The position numbers were made by a program, and so were the translations under genes. A stretch of DNA of 64,000 nucleotides from Kribbella antiqua (GTDB lineage Bacteria > Actinomycetota > Actinomycetes > Propionibacteriales > Kribbellaceae), in assembly GCF_004345665.1 (NCBI RefSeq), contig NZ_SLWR01000006.1, forward strand, positions 87,667-151,666, written 5' to 3'. The notes under the pieces were generated by a model that searched no databases, was not told the origin of the DNA, and saw only the letters and a program-made list of their open reading frames with translations. Positions within the stretch are counted from its first letter, which is position 1; each line of letters opens with the position of its first letter. Positions 49,741 through 57,556 of the stretch are shown piece by piece.

Positions 49741-50295
49741 CTACACGTGTTCGGAGACCAGTACGGCGGAAGTCCCGTCGACCAGGGCCTGAAAGACGTG
49801 CGGCTGGTCGCCGGGGTACGCGATGTAGTCCCCGGGGCTCAGTTCCACCGGGTCCTCCACGGGACCGACCAGTGCGCGCCCCGAGCTGAGTACGACGTGT
49901 TCTACCACGCCCGGCATGTGCGGCTCGGACTTCCGGCCCGGGCCGGGGGAGGCGACGATCCGGTAGATGTCGCGGCGGGCGTTCGGCGGGCAGGACGCGA
50001 CCAGCGTCGCGCCGTACTCGGCCTGATCGGAATAGATCACCGGGCCTTCGCCCGCACGAATGATCTGCACCTTGGGTCGCGGCGGCTCGACCAGCGCCGA
50101 GAACGGGGTGTCCAGCGCGACCGCCAGCGCCCACAGCGTCTCCACGCTCGGGTTGGCGGTGCCCGACTCCAGCTGCGACAGCGTGGACTTCGCGATGCCG
50201 GCGCGCTTCGCCACCTCGGTGAGGGACAGGCCCGTGCGGGCCCGGTGCCGGCGCAGGGATGCCGCGATGACGTCGAGCGGCGCCTTGGATTCCAT
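49741..50295 (-). CDS. XRE-cupin transcriptional regulator
   Basis: This is a 184-residue protein with a helix-turn-helix ('LRRHRARTGLSLTEVAKRAGIAKSTLSQLESGTANPSVETLWALAVAL', ~12-60) and a C-terminal cupin ('EPHMPGVVEHVVLSSGRALVGPVEDPVELSPGDYIAYPGDQPHVFQAL', ~105-165). Such regulators often sit beside amino-acid exporters. I chose ATG 50295, with GGAG 9 bases upstream; ATG 50310 in frame is an alternative. Two identical GTTCG-N6-CGAAC sites lie upstream in its leader and over the start of azlC, so it probably regulates both. Confidence 0.88.
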   Translation of the reverse strand: MESKAPLDVIAASLRRHRARTGLSLTEVAKRAGIAKSTLSQLESGTANPSVETLWALAVALDTPFSALVEPPRPKVQIIRAGEGPVIYSDQAEYGATLVASCPPNARRDIYRIVASPGPGRKSEPHMPGVVEHVVLSSGRALVGPVEDPVELSPGDYIAYPGDQPHVFQALVDGTSAVLVSEHV

Positions 50296-50320
50296 CAGTG
50301 TTCGCTCCATCGGTCTATCT

Positions 50321-50336
50321 GTTCGGCTTGACGAAC
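50321..50336. promoter_or_regulatory. Operator 1, GTTCG-N6-CGAAC
   Basis: GTTCG (50321-50325) and CGAAC (50332-50336) form a perfect inverted repeat with a 6-base spacer, just upstream of the XRE-cupin start. Confidence 0.75.
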
Positions 50337-50364
50337 GGGCGGGATGGTGTTCATCATAAAACCC

Positions 50365-51051
50365 ATGCGTTCGATTTGGCGAACATTGGATCGTGGACTG
50401 GCCCGGGACATCGCGCTGGTCTGCCTGGCCGACGGCGTCGTCGGGATGTCGTACGGCGCCATCAGCGTCGGCGGCGGGCTGCCGCTGTGGGTGCCGGTGC
50501 TGTTGTCGATCGTCGTGTTCGCGGGAGCATCGCAGTTCCTCTTCGTCGGCATCGTCGCGGCCGGCGGCAGCCCGATCGCCGCAGTGATCGCGGGGCTGCT
50601 GGTGAACACGCGGCATGTCGCGTTCGGGCTGGCGGTCAGCGATGTGATCGGCGGTGGCTGGCGGCGGGTGCCGGGCAGTCACCTGATGACGGACGAGAAC
50701 GTCGCCTTCGCGCTCGGCCAGGAGGACCTGAAGCAAAGGCGGGCGGCGTACTGGGCGGGTGGCATCGGGATCTTTGCCTGCTGGAACGTCGGCGTCCTCG
50801 TGGGTGGGCTGGCGGGGACGATGATCACCGACACCGACGTGTTCGGGCTGGACGCGGCGTTCCCCGCGGTCCTGCTGGCGCTCGTGCTGCCGGCGTTGCG
50901 CGATCGCTCCACGCGGACGGCCGCCCTGGTTGGCGTGGTGGTTGCGCTTGCCGCCACGCCGTTTCTGCCGGCCGGTGTGCCGGTGTTGCTCGCCCTGGTG
51001 GGCATGGTTTTCTACCGCGCGCCGAAACCCGCGCTGGAGGTCTCGCGATGA
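50365..51051 (+). CDS. azlC: AzlC family branched-chain amino-acid exporter
   Basis: This 228-residue membrane protein is the large subunit of an AzlCD/BrnFE-type exporter. After the ATG, hydrophobic helices include 'GVVGMSYGAISVGGGLPLWVPVLLSIVVFAGASQFLFVGIVAAGGS' (AzlC signature 'G.s.fp....ml.s.l.faGaSqf...gll..g'), 'GLLVNTRHVAFGLAVSDVIG', and 'SHLMTDENVAFAL', plus C-terminal helices. It exports branched-chain amino acids or similar with AzlD. I chose ATG 50365, which the second operator overlaps; an in-frame ATG at 50344 is also possible. Its TGA overlaps the azlD ATG. Confidence 0.9.
   Translation: MRSIWRTLDRGLARDIALVCLADGVVGMSYGAISVGGGLPLWVPVLLSIVVFAGASQFLFVGIVAAGGSPIAAVIAGLLVNTRHVAFGLAVSDVIGGGWRRVPGSHLMTDENVAFALGQEDLKQRRAAYWAGGIGIFACWNVGVLVGGLAGTMITDTDVFGLDAAFPAVLLALVLPALRDRSTRTAALVGVVVALAATPFLPAGVPVLLALVGMVFYRAPKPALEVSR
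50369..50384. promoter_or_regulatory. Operator 2, GTTCG-N6-CGAAC
   Basis: This is a second copy with the same arms and spacing (GTTCG 50369-50373, CGAAC 50380-50384), overlapping the first codons of azlC and 48 bp from the first. The spacer sequence differs, so only the arms are conserved. Confidence 0.75.
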
Positions 51052-51371
51052 ACAACACCCCTTTGATGCTCGGCGCCATCCTGATCCTTGCTGTGGGCAC
51101 CTTTTCGCTGCGGTTCGCCGGGCCGCTGATGCGCAGCCGGTTCGAGATTCCGGAGCGAACGCAGCAGTTCCTCGCCGCGGCCGCGATCGTGTTGCTGACG
51201 GCCCTGATCGCCACGTCCGCCCTGATGGACGGGCACGGTCCGGCGGGAATCGCCCGGCCGGCTGGTGTGCTGGTGGGCGGGATCCTCGCCTGGCGCAAGG
51301 CGCCGTTCATCCTGGTCGTCGTGGCGGCCGCCACCACCGCCGCCGTACTGCGCCTGCTCGGCGTACCTTAG
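51048..51371 (+). CDS. azlD: AzlD family small exporter subunit
   Basis: This 107-residue membrane protein has about four helices: 'LGAILILAVGTFSLRFAGPLMRSRFEIPERTQQFLAAAAIVLLTALIATSALMDG' matches the AzlD signature ('R.lp......l.......l..v..a.....'), and 'LVGGILAWRKAPFILVVVAAATTAAVLRLLG' is the tail. It is the obligate partner of AzlC; the ATG overlaps the AzlC stop (ATGA). Confidence 0.92.
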   Translation: MNNTPLMLGAILILAVGTFSLRFAGPLMRSRFEIPERTQQFLAAAAIVLLTALIATSALMDGHGPAGIARPAGVLVGGILAWRKAPFILVVVAAATTAAVLRLLGVP

Positions 51372-51385
51372 GCCCTGTCTGGCGT

Positions 51386-51400
51386 TAACGTTTTCTGGTG
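51386..51400 (+). promoter_or_regulatory. Leaderless-type -10 for 51398 gene
   Basis: TAACGT (51386-51391), 6 bases, GTG 51398. Confidence 0.5.
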
Positions 51401-52063
51401 ACTAGCTACTCAGCGGCACCTCCACCTGCCCCGAAGAAGACGTTGACCTGGCTGGCGATCGCGTCGTTCGTCGTCGGGGTCGTGCTGACCGGGTTCTTCG
51501 TCTGGCGGATCGTGGCGACGGCGCCGAAGTCGCCGACGCCGGTGGACGGCGGAGTCCACGTCAAGCTGGAGAAGGAGGGCCTGACGATCTACTCGTCCGT
51601 GCCCGTGCTGCTGCCACCGTGTGAGGTCAAGGATGCCCACGACGCAGACATCCCGCTGAGGTCGCCGAAGGGATCGGAGCAGATCAGCATCGGCGGCGAG
51701 ACCTGGTACGTCGTCGCTCGCTCGGTGAGCGCAGTGCCGCCGGGCGACTATGTGGTGAACTGCGAGGACTCCGAGACCAATGCGACGTACGCCGTCGGAC
51801 CGCGTTCCGGCGTCACCGCGTTCGTGCTGTCGATCTTCGGCGCGATCGGCTCGTTCCTGATCTTCTTAATCCTGGGCGGCATCCTGCTCGGGGTCGGCAT
51901 CGTCAAGAACCGCCGCCGCAACCGCCCCGGCAACACCTTCCCCACCCAGGGCCCCGGCAACTACCCGCCGGCACCAGGTGCCCCCGGCAACTACCCGCCG
52001 CCGGGCAACACCTTCCCCACCCAGCCCTACAACCCAGGCCCCAACCCGGACAGACCTAGCTGA
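51398..52063 (+). CDS. Two-helix membrane protein of unknown function
   Basis: This 221-residue protein has a short Pro-rich start, helix 1 ('TLTWLAIASFVVGVVLTGFFVW', ~15-37), an extracellular domain of ~95 residues with two Cys ('VLLPPCEVKDA', 'DYVVNCEDSE') that may form a disulfide, helix 2 ('GVTAFVLSIFGAIGSFLIFLILGGILLGVGIV', ~140-170), then a basic and Pro/Gly-rich cytoplasmic tail with repeats 'GNYPP' and 'GNTFPTQ'. I do not recognise a family. It starts at GTG 51398 as a likely leaderless transcript, and its end overlaps the convergent methyltransferase gene by 8 bases. Confidence 0.78.
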   Translation: MTSYSAAPPPAPKKTLTWLAIASFVVGVVLTGFFVWRIVATAPKSPTPVDGGVHVKLEKEGLTIYSSVPVLLPPCEVKDAHDADIPLRSPKGSEQISIGGETWYVVARSVSAVPPGDYVVNCEDSETNATYAVGPRSGVTAFVLSIFGAIGSFLIFLILGGILLGVGIVKNRRRNRPGNTFPTQGPGNYPPAPGAPGNYPPPGNTFPTQPYNPGPNPDRPS

Positions 52064-52688
52064 TCGTCGCCACCCAGAAGTAGGTGAGGTCGGTCCACCC
52101 GGCCTCGCCCGGCGCCACGTCCGCCGCGAACTGCTCCGCGGTGGGGAAGTTCTTCAGCACCTCGAACGTCCGCCCGTCCGACAGCCGCCGGGTCTGATAG
52201 GTATCCCCGTCCTCGGTCGTCCGCGTGATCGGATGGTTGCTGCCTTCGACATACCGGTTGTCCACCAGGATCACGACCCCACCCGGCTCGACCCGTCGCC
52301 GCAGCGCTTGCGCGAACCGCCGTACGTCGGCACGCGGAACATGGGACCAGAAGAACCCCGCGAAGATCGCCTCGAACGTCCCCGGTACGGCGTCCAGGTC
52401 GTAGGCGTCGGCCGTCCGGAACGCGACATCGCCCGGCCCGTAGGAACGGGTCCGGGCGATGGCCAGCGTCTCGTCATTCAGATCGGTCGCCAGGACCGAC
52501 CGCGCCGAGGTCGACAGCGCAGTGGTCCAGTAGCCGGTGCCGGCGGCGATCTCCAGCACCGACTTCCCGGCGACCAGTGGCGGCAGGAGGGCCCGCAACC
52601 GGGCCAAGTCCTCCTGCCGCTCCGGCTTCGCGTAGATCACGTCGTACTCGGCCGCGCGATCCCGGTAGTAGTCAGCCAGTTCGGTCAT
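52056..52688 (-). CDS. Class I SAM-dependent methyltransferase
   Basis: This 210-residue protein has 'LADYYRDRAAEYDVIYAKPERQEDLARLRALLPPLVAGKSVLEIAAGTGYWTTALS' (motif I 'VLEIAAGTGYW', ~45-55), 'VLATDLNDETLAIAR' (acidic end of beta 2), 'AGFFWSHV' and 'VVILVDNRYV' (~140). The substrate is unknown; the shape is of small-molecule O/N/C-methyltransferases. GGAGG precedes ATG 52688 by 5-6 bases. Confidence 0.86.
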   Translation of the reverse strand: MTELADYYRDRAAEYDVIYAKPERQEDLARLRALLPPLVAGKSVLEIAAGTGYWTTALSTSARSVLATDLNDETLAIARTRSYGPGDVAFRTADAYDLDAVPGTFEAIFAGFFWSHVPRADVRRFAQALRRRVEPGGVVILVDNRYVEGSNHPITRTTEDGDTYQTRRLSDGRTFEVLKNFPTAEQFAADVAPGEAGWTDLTYFWVATIS

Positions 52689-52744
52689 TCGAACCTCCAA
52701 GGTGTGGTGGAGGTCCGTGCGACCCAGACATCAGAACCTAACAG

Positions 52745-54844
52745 CTAACTGCGAACTACCGCGGGGGTTTTCGGGCTGAGTAGGAAGGCGCCGGCGTAGA
52801 GGAGGGCGGCGACGATCAGGAGGCCGTCGAAGCCGATGATCAGGGCCGCGTACTCGAGGCAGCCGCCGAGCATTGCGCCGAGCAGGTTCGCGCCGAAGGA
52901 CGCGGTGCCGTCGGCGGTGTCGGTGAACCGCTTGGCGAAGATGACGTTCGCGGCGAAGATCGGCAGGAACGCGATCAGCACCGCGCACAGCGCACGCAGC
53001 CCGACCGGCATCGCCAGCAGCCACTCGTCGGGGAAGATCCACGACAACGCGAGCCCGCCGAACAGGACGACGTACATCACCTTCAACGGTGGTGTCCGGA
53101 ACTTCCTGGTGACTTCGACAGCGGCCAGTACGGCGACCAGGACGCCGGCGAAGACGATCGCGTTGACCACCCACGTTGTACCGAACAACAGCGCGAAGCC
53201 GGTGATGCTCTTCGTCTCCAGCAGCATGAAGCCGGCGCCGAGCAGGAACAGGTCGGCGTACGGGCGCATCCGCCGGTACGACGATCCGCCGCCGGCGATG
53301 CCGACTCCGATCAGGCCGGCGACCAGGATGAGCCCGAGGGTGACGAGATAGAGGCTGGGGATCCGGTCGGTGAACAGGTACAGGAACGGCCGGTTGTCGG
53401 TCGCCGGCGGCGGCGTGACCGAGGTCGGCCCGGCCCACTCGGACCCACAGGTCTGGTCGGCCTCGGTCAGTCCGACCGTCACCACCGCCTGCTGCAGGCC
53501 GTCACCGACCTTGTCCACACACGGCTTGTGGCCGAACGCCGCCTGCGCGGTCGACGCGAGCCGGTCGATCAGCCAGGTCTCGCGGTAGTAGTTGTACATC
53601 GCGAACGCGCCACCCGGGTTCAGGTGCTCCTTGGCGCTCTCGAACGCCTGCTGGGTGAACAGGTAGCTCTCCAGCCGCAGCGAGCTCGCGCCGTTCACCA
53701 GTGTCAGCGAGTCCGGCAGGGCCAGCAGGATCAGGTCGTACTTCTTGTCCGTCCCGGACAGGTACGCCCGCCCGTCATTGATGTGCGAGGTCACCCGCGG
53801 GTCCTGGTACGGGCGGTCCGGGTGCAGCGCCTTGCCGATGTCGCGGATCCGCGGGTCGATCTCGACCGCGTCCACATGCGTCGCGCCCTTCTTCAGCGCG
53901 ATCGCGACGTCCGAACCCGAGCCGGCACCGATGATCAGCACGTTCTTCGGTGCCTTGCCGACGTTGGCGCGCTCGTACGGCAGCCCGTACTGCGGCTCCC
54001 ACTGCAGCCGCGCGTCAGCCGGGATGGCCTGCTGGTGCGGGACGCCGTTCACGGTGATCGTCAGCAGCGGCACGCCCTGCCAGGTGTCCTTCTTGGTCTG
54101 CACCTTGTAGTACGGCGACCAGCTGTTCTCCGGCCGGGTCGACTCGTGGAAGAGAATCCCGACCATCACCAGCAGCGGCGAGAGGACGAGCGCCGCACTC
54201 AACCCGGTGGCGACGACGGTACGCCGCGACAGCGCACCGATCCTTTGCCGCGGAATCATCAGGACGCCGAACATGCAGGTGACGATCGCGCCCCACCAGA
54301 TCGGCGGCGCACCGAGGAACGACAGCCCCGTGAAGGCCGCGATCCCGAGCAGGCTGCCGACCAGGTCGAACCGGTACGCCGTCAGCCGCGGCAGCTCGGC
54401 GAAACAGCGGCCGACCAGCTCGGCGGGCCCGGCCAGGACGACGGCGGCCGCGATGAAGATGATCGGGAGGACCAGCCAGACCGGCGGGCCGGTGGTGTTC
54501 AGGCTGGTGAAGTAGATGACGCTCGACGAGGAGCCTCGGTCGACGGTGACCGGCTTCCAGGCGATCACCAGGACGAGCAGTCCGAGCATCACCGGCGAGT
54601 AGTAGGGCAGCCGTTTCGCCCGCCCGGAGCGGAGGATGCCGATGCCGATGCCGAGGAACGAGCCGAGCAGGACGAAGTTCGAGAAGTAGCTCAAGTGCAC
54701 GACGTTCGAGCCGGTCCAGCGGATCAACGCGAGCTCGAGGAAGAGCATCAGCGCGCTGGACGCGACCAACCTGGTCCGCACCCCGAACGGGCTCGGCCAT
54801 TTCGCTGTAGTCGTGACTTGGTCAGTGGGGGAATCGACTGCCAT
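52745..54844 (-). CDS. Membrane-spanning spermidine synthase-like protein
   Basis: This 699-residue protein has ~6-7 membrane helices in residues 25-225, then a cytoplasmic or periplasmic spermidine/spermine-synthase-like Rossmann domain (~300-470: 'NVLIIGAGSGSDVAIALKKGATHVDAVEIDPRIRDIGKALHPDRPY', 'INDGRAYLSGTDKKYDLILLALPDS'), and again ~7 helices to the end. The SAM-type pocket (GAGSGSD) and acidic Glu-Ile-Asp are present, but the polyamine-synthase DxxD-type gate is not obvious, so it may use another nucleophile. The start ATG 54844 lies 8 bases after TAACGT. Confidence 0.85.
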   Translation of the reverse strand: MAVDSPTDQVTTTAKWPSPFGVRTRLVASSALMLFLELALIRWTGSNVVHLSYFSNFVLLGSFLGIGIGILRSGRAKRLPYYSPVMLGLLVLVIAWKPVTVDRGSSSSVIYFTSLNTTGPPVWLVLPIIFIAAAVVLAGPAELVGRCFAELPRLTAYRFDLVGSLLGIAAFTGLSFLGAPPIWWGAIVTCMFGVLMIPRQRIGALSRRTVVATGLSAALVLSPLLVMVGILFHESTRPENSWSPYYKVQTKKDTWQGVPLLTITVNGVPHQQAIPADARLQWEPQYGLPYERANVGKAPKNVLIIGAGSGSDVAIALKKGATHVDAVEIDPRIRDIGKALHPDRPYQDPRVTSHINDGRAYLSGTDKKYDLILLALPDSLTLVNGASSLRLESYLFTQQAFESAKEHLNPGGAFAMYNYYRETWLIDRLASTAQAAFGHKPCVDKVGDGLQQAVVTVGLTEADQTCGSEWAGPTSVTPPPATDNRPFLYLFTDRIPSLYLVTLGLILVAGLIGVGIAGGGSSYRRMRPYADLFLLGAGFMLLETKSITGFALLFGTTWVVNAIVFAGVLVAVLAAVEVTRKFRTPPLKVMYVVLFGGLALSWIFPDEWLLAMPVGLRALCAVLIAFLPIFAANVIFAKRFTDTADGTASFGANLLGAMLGGCLEYAALIIGFDGLLIVAALLYAGAFLLSPKTPAVVRS

Positions 54845-54858
54845 GCGCCGCGACGTTA
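54842..54858 (-). promoter_or_regulatory. Leaderless-type -10 for 54844 gene
   Basis: TAACGT (54853-54858, minus strand), 8 bases, ATG 54844. Confidence 0.5.
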
Positions 54859-54951
54859 CCGGATATCAAGCGCACGCTCGCGCCGACGCACGAAATCCGG
54901 AGACGTTCCGCGGTACGGCGACCACGCGCTGTGGCCGCCGTACACACTGAG

Positions 54952-55815
54952 TCAGCGGCGCCGGGCCGGCTTGGGGAGCTGGCAGCCGGTCTTGTTGAGG
55001 TCGAGGGTGCGGTTGGCGGTCAGGCAGGTGTAGAGCCACCAGGTCTGCTGGCCGTAGGCGGCGCCCTGGTCGACAGTGATGTTGCCGGCGGCGTCGACCT
55101 CGCACGGGTTGTTCACCGTGCAGCGTTCGCCGTCCTCGTTGCCGGTGTTGTTGACGCCGATGACCTCACCGGTGGAGGTGCTGACGACCGGGGATCCCGA
55201 CGTACCGCCGATGGTCTCGCAGCCGGGCTGCTGGTACTTGATCGAGCTCTGCCAGGTCCAGTCGCCTTCCCGCAGTTGCGGGATCGTCGCCTGCACCGAG
55301 CAGGTGTAGATGCGCTTCCAGTAGCCGGACACGACCGCCATCCCGGCGCCGTTCGCGGGGCCTTGCTTGGCCAGCGTGAGCGCGTCGACGTTCAGCCGGG
55401 TCTTGATCGACGCGTAGGTCTCGTTCACTTCGTAGACGATCATGTCGGTCTTGGTCATCGTGCCGAACAGGATGCGGCTCGCGCGGACCGTGCCGGCCCG
55501 GCTGGAGTCCGGCCGGAGCAGGGTGATCGAGCGTGACGACGCACGGTTCACCAGCACCTGGCCCGGGTCCAGGAACCCGCCTTCGTAGCAGTGCCCGTTG
55601 GTGAGTACGAGCGCCTTGTCGGTGCCAGCCGATTCGGCGTACCGGACGAGGGAGGCGGAGCAGTTGCTGAGCGCCGCGATCCCGGTGAAGTCGGCACCTG
55701 GCGCCTGTACGGCGGAGTCCGGTGTCGCGGCCTCGACAGCCTGAGCCGACATCGTGCCGAGCAAGGAGACGGTTGCGGCCGCGGCGGCGGCTGCGAGCGC
55801 ATTGAACAGTTTCAT
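54952..55815 (-). CDS. Secreted trypsin-like serine protease
   Basis: This is a 287-residue exported enzyme. A signal peptide ('MKLFNALAAAAAAATVSLLGTMSAQA') is followed by a chymotrypsin-fold domain: 'LVLTNGHCYEG' holds the catalytic His (~72), 'GTMTKTDMIVYEV' the Asp (~124), and 'ETIGGTSGSPVVS' the Ser (~205). Several Cys suggest disulfides. It would hydrolyse extracellular proteins. The start is ATG 55815. It has no obvious partner gene; the LCP gene diverges from the same 262-bp gap. Confidence 0.92.
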   Translation of the reverse strand: MKLFNALAAAAAAATVSLLGTMSAQAVEAATPDSAVQAPGADFTGIAALSNCSASLVRYAESAGTDKALVLTNGHCYEGGFLDPGQVLVNRASSRSITLLRPDSSRAGTVRASRILFGTMTKTDMIVYEVNETYASIKTRLNVDALTLAKQGPANGAGMAVVSGYWKRIYTCSVQATIPQLREGDWTWQSSIKYQQPGCETIGGTSGSPVVSTSTGEVIGVNNTGNEDGERCTVNNPCEVDAAGNITVDQGAAYGQQTWWLYTCLTANRTLDLNKTGCQLPKPARRR

Positions 55816-56077
55816 GGGGCGGTGTCCTCACGGTTTGGTGCTTGGAGGCACTTCGTAACGCATCCACCCGTCGCGAAGCATCACCACTGCGTGAAACCGG
55901 CTGTTCACAGGGTGAGCGCACGGGTTTTCCTGCGCTGTGTGAAGAGGCTGCTACTCTTCGTTTCCGGATCCGCCTCGGCTCGAACCATCGCACCGCCCGG
56001 CACGTCGTACCGGGTAGTGATGGTGACGACAAGGTACGGTCGGCTGCAGCCGCCCGGATGGAGAACGGAAGGACCTC

Positions 56078-57550
56078 ATGCCGCAGGAGAAGCCTGACCT
56101 GCGCAATCTTCGCGAGCCGGTGCGGTTCAAGCGGGCGTTGACCCTGGTGTTGATGACCCTGGTGCTGCCCGGGTCCGCCCAGATCGTGGCAGGCAGCAAG
56201 CGGACCGGGCGATGGGCCTGGCGGGTGCTCGCCGGGCTGATCGGGATCGTGCTGTTCCTGGTCGTGCTCGCGCTGATCTGGCGGGCCGGGACGATCAACC
56301 TGCTGGCCCGGCCGGGCACGCTGCGCGTCATCCAGGTCCTGCTGATCCTGCTCGCGATCGGCTGGGCCGTGCTGTTCTTCGACGCCTACCGGCTCGGTCA
56401 GCCGCTCACGATGGAGCGCAAGCACCGGCTGACCATGAGCATCCTCGACGGCACCTTGGTGCTCCTGGTCGTCGGCGCGCTGATCTACGGCAGCGTTCTG
56501 GTCAACACCCAGCGCGACTTCGTCGCCAGCGTGTTCGGCAGCGGGGCGAAGTCGAAGGCCGAGAAGGGCCGCTACAACGTGCTGCTGCTCGGCGGCGACT
56601 CCGGCGCCGACCGGGTCGGCACCCGACCGGACAGCATCACCCTGGCCAGCATCGACGCCGACACCGGCCGGACCGTCCTGATCGGCTTGCCGCGGAACCT
56701 GGCCAAGGTCCCGTTCCCGGAGGGTACGGCGATGGCCAAGCAGTTCCCGGACGGCTTCCGCTGGAAGAACTGCACGATCAACTGCCTGCTCAACGGCGTC
56801 TACACCTACGCCTCGGAGCACAAGAGCCTGTTCCCCGGCGACCCGCACCCCGGCGCGACCGCGACCAAGCAGGCGGTCGAGGCGGTCACCGGCCTGAAGG
56901 TGAACTACTACGTGCTGATCGACCTGGCCGGCTTCCGCGATCTCCTGAACGCGGTCGGCGGGATCACGCTGGACATCGGCAAGCGGGTCCCGATCGGCGG
57001 CGGCACCTCACCGATCAAGGGCTACATCGAGCCGGGCAGGAACGTCCACCTGGACGGCTACCACGCGCTCTGGTTCGCCCGGTCCCGGGCCGAGTCGTCG
57101 GACTACGAGCGGATGACCCGGCAGAAGTGCGTGATGTCGGCGATGCTGAACCAGCTGTCGCCGAAAACCGTGCTGACCAAGTTCCAGGGCATCGCGTCGG
57201 CCAGCAAGGAAGTGGTCTCGACCGATATCCCGGCCGGCGAGCTGGGCACTTTCACCGACCTCGCGCTGGACGCGAAGAAGCTCCCGGTGTCAAGCTTCTC
57301 CGCGGTCCCGCCACTGATCCACACCGGCGATCCCGACTTCGCACTGATCAAGACCAAGGCCGCCGAGGCGGTGGCGAAGTCGGAAGCGCTGGACAAGGCG
57401 GGCTCAGGAGGAGACGGTAAGACATCGAACACTCCGAGTAGCAAGACCAGTACAAGTACCACCAAGAAACCGAGTACGTCGAAACCGACCAGCTCACCGA
57501 CCACGTCCGCCAACAACGTCGACGACGTTGCTTCGATCTGTAAGGCCTGA
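56078..57550 (+). CDS. LCP (LytR-CpsA-Psr) family wall-polymer ligase
   Basis: This 490-residue membrane protein has four N-terminal helices (~22-145; LCP proteins usually have one), then an extracellular LCP domain (~165-390). It contains 'YNVLLLGGDSGADRVGTRPDSITLASIDADTGRTVLIGLPRNLAKVP' with the Arg/Asp residues that bind the lipid-linked polymer pyrophosphate, 'YYVLIDLAGFRDLLNAVGGI' and 'WFARSRAESSDYERMTRQK'. The tail is Ser/Thr-rich. LCP enzymes join wall glycopolymers to peptidoglycan. GGAAGGA precedes ATG 56078. The glycosyltransferase starts 6 bases after its stop. Confidence 0.93.
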   Translation: MPQEKPDLRNLREPVRFKRALTLVLMTLVLPGSAQIVAGSKRTGRWAWRVLAGLIGIVLFLVVLALIWRAGTINLLARPGTLRVIQVLLILLAIGWAVLFFDAYRLGQPLTMERKHRLTMSILDGTLVLLVVGALIYGSVLVNTQRDFVASVFGSGAKSKAEKGRYNVLLLGGDSGADRVGTRPDSITLASIDADTGRTVLIGLPRNLAKVPFPEGTAMAKQFPDGFRWKNCTINCLLNGVYTYASEHKSLFPGDPHPGATATKQAVEAVTGLKVNYYVLIDLAGFRDLLNAVGGITLDIGKRVPIGGGTSPIKGYIEPGRNVHLDGYHALWFARSRAESSDYERMTRQKCVMSAMLNQLSPKTVLTKFQGIASASKEVVSTDIPAGELGTFTDLALDAKKLPVSSFSAVPPLIHTGDPDFALIKTKAAEAVAKSEALDKAGSGGDGKTSNTPSSKTSTSTTKKPSTSKPTSSPTTSANNVDDVASICKA

Positions 57551-57556
57551 CCTGAT

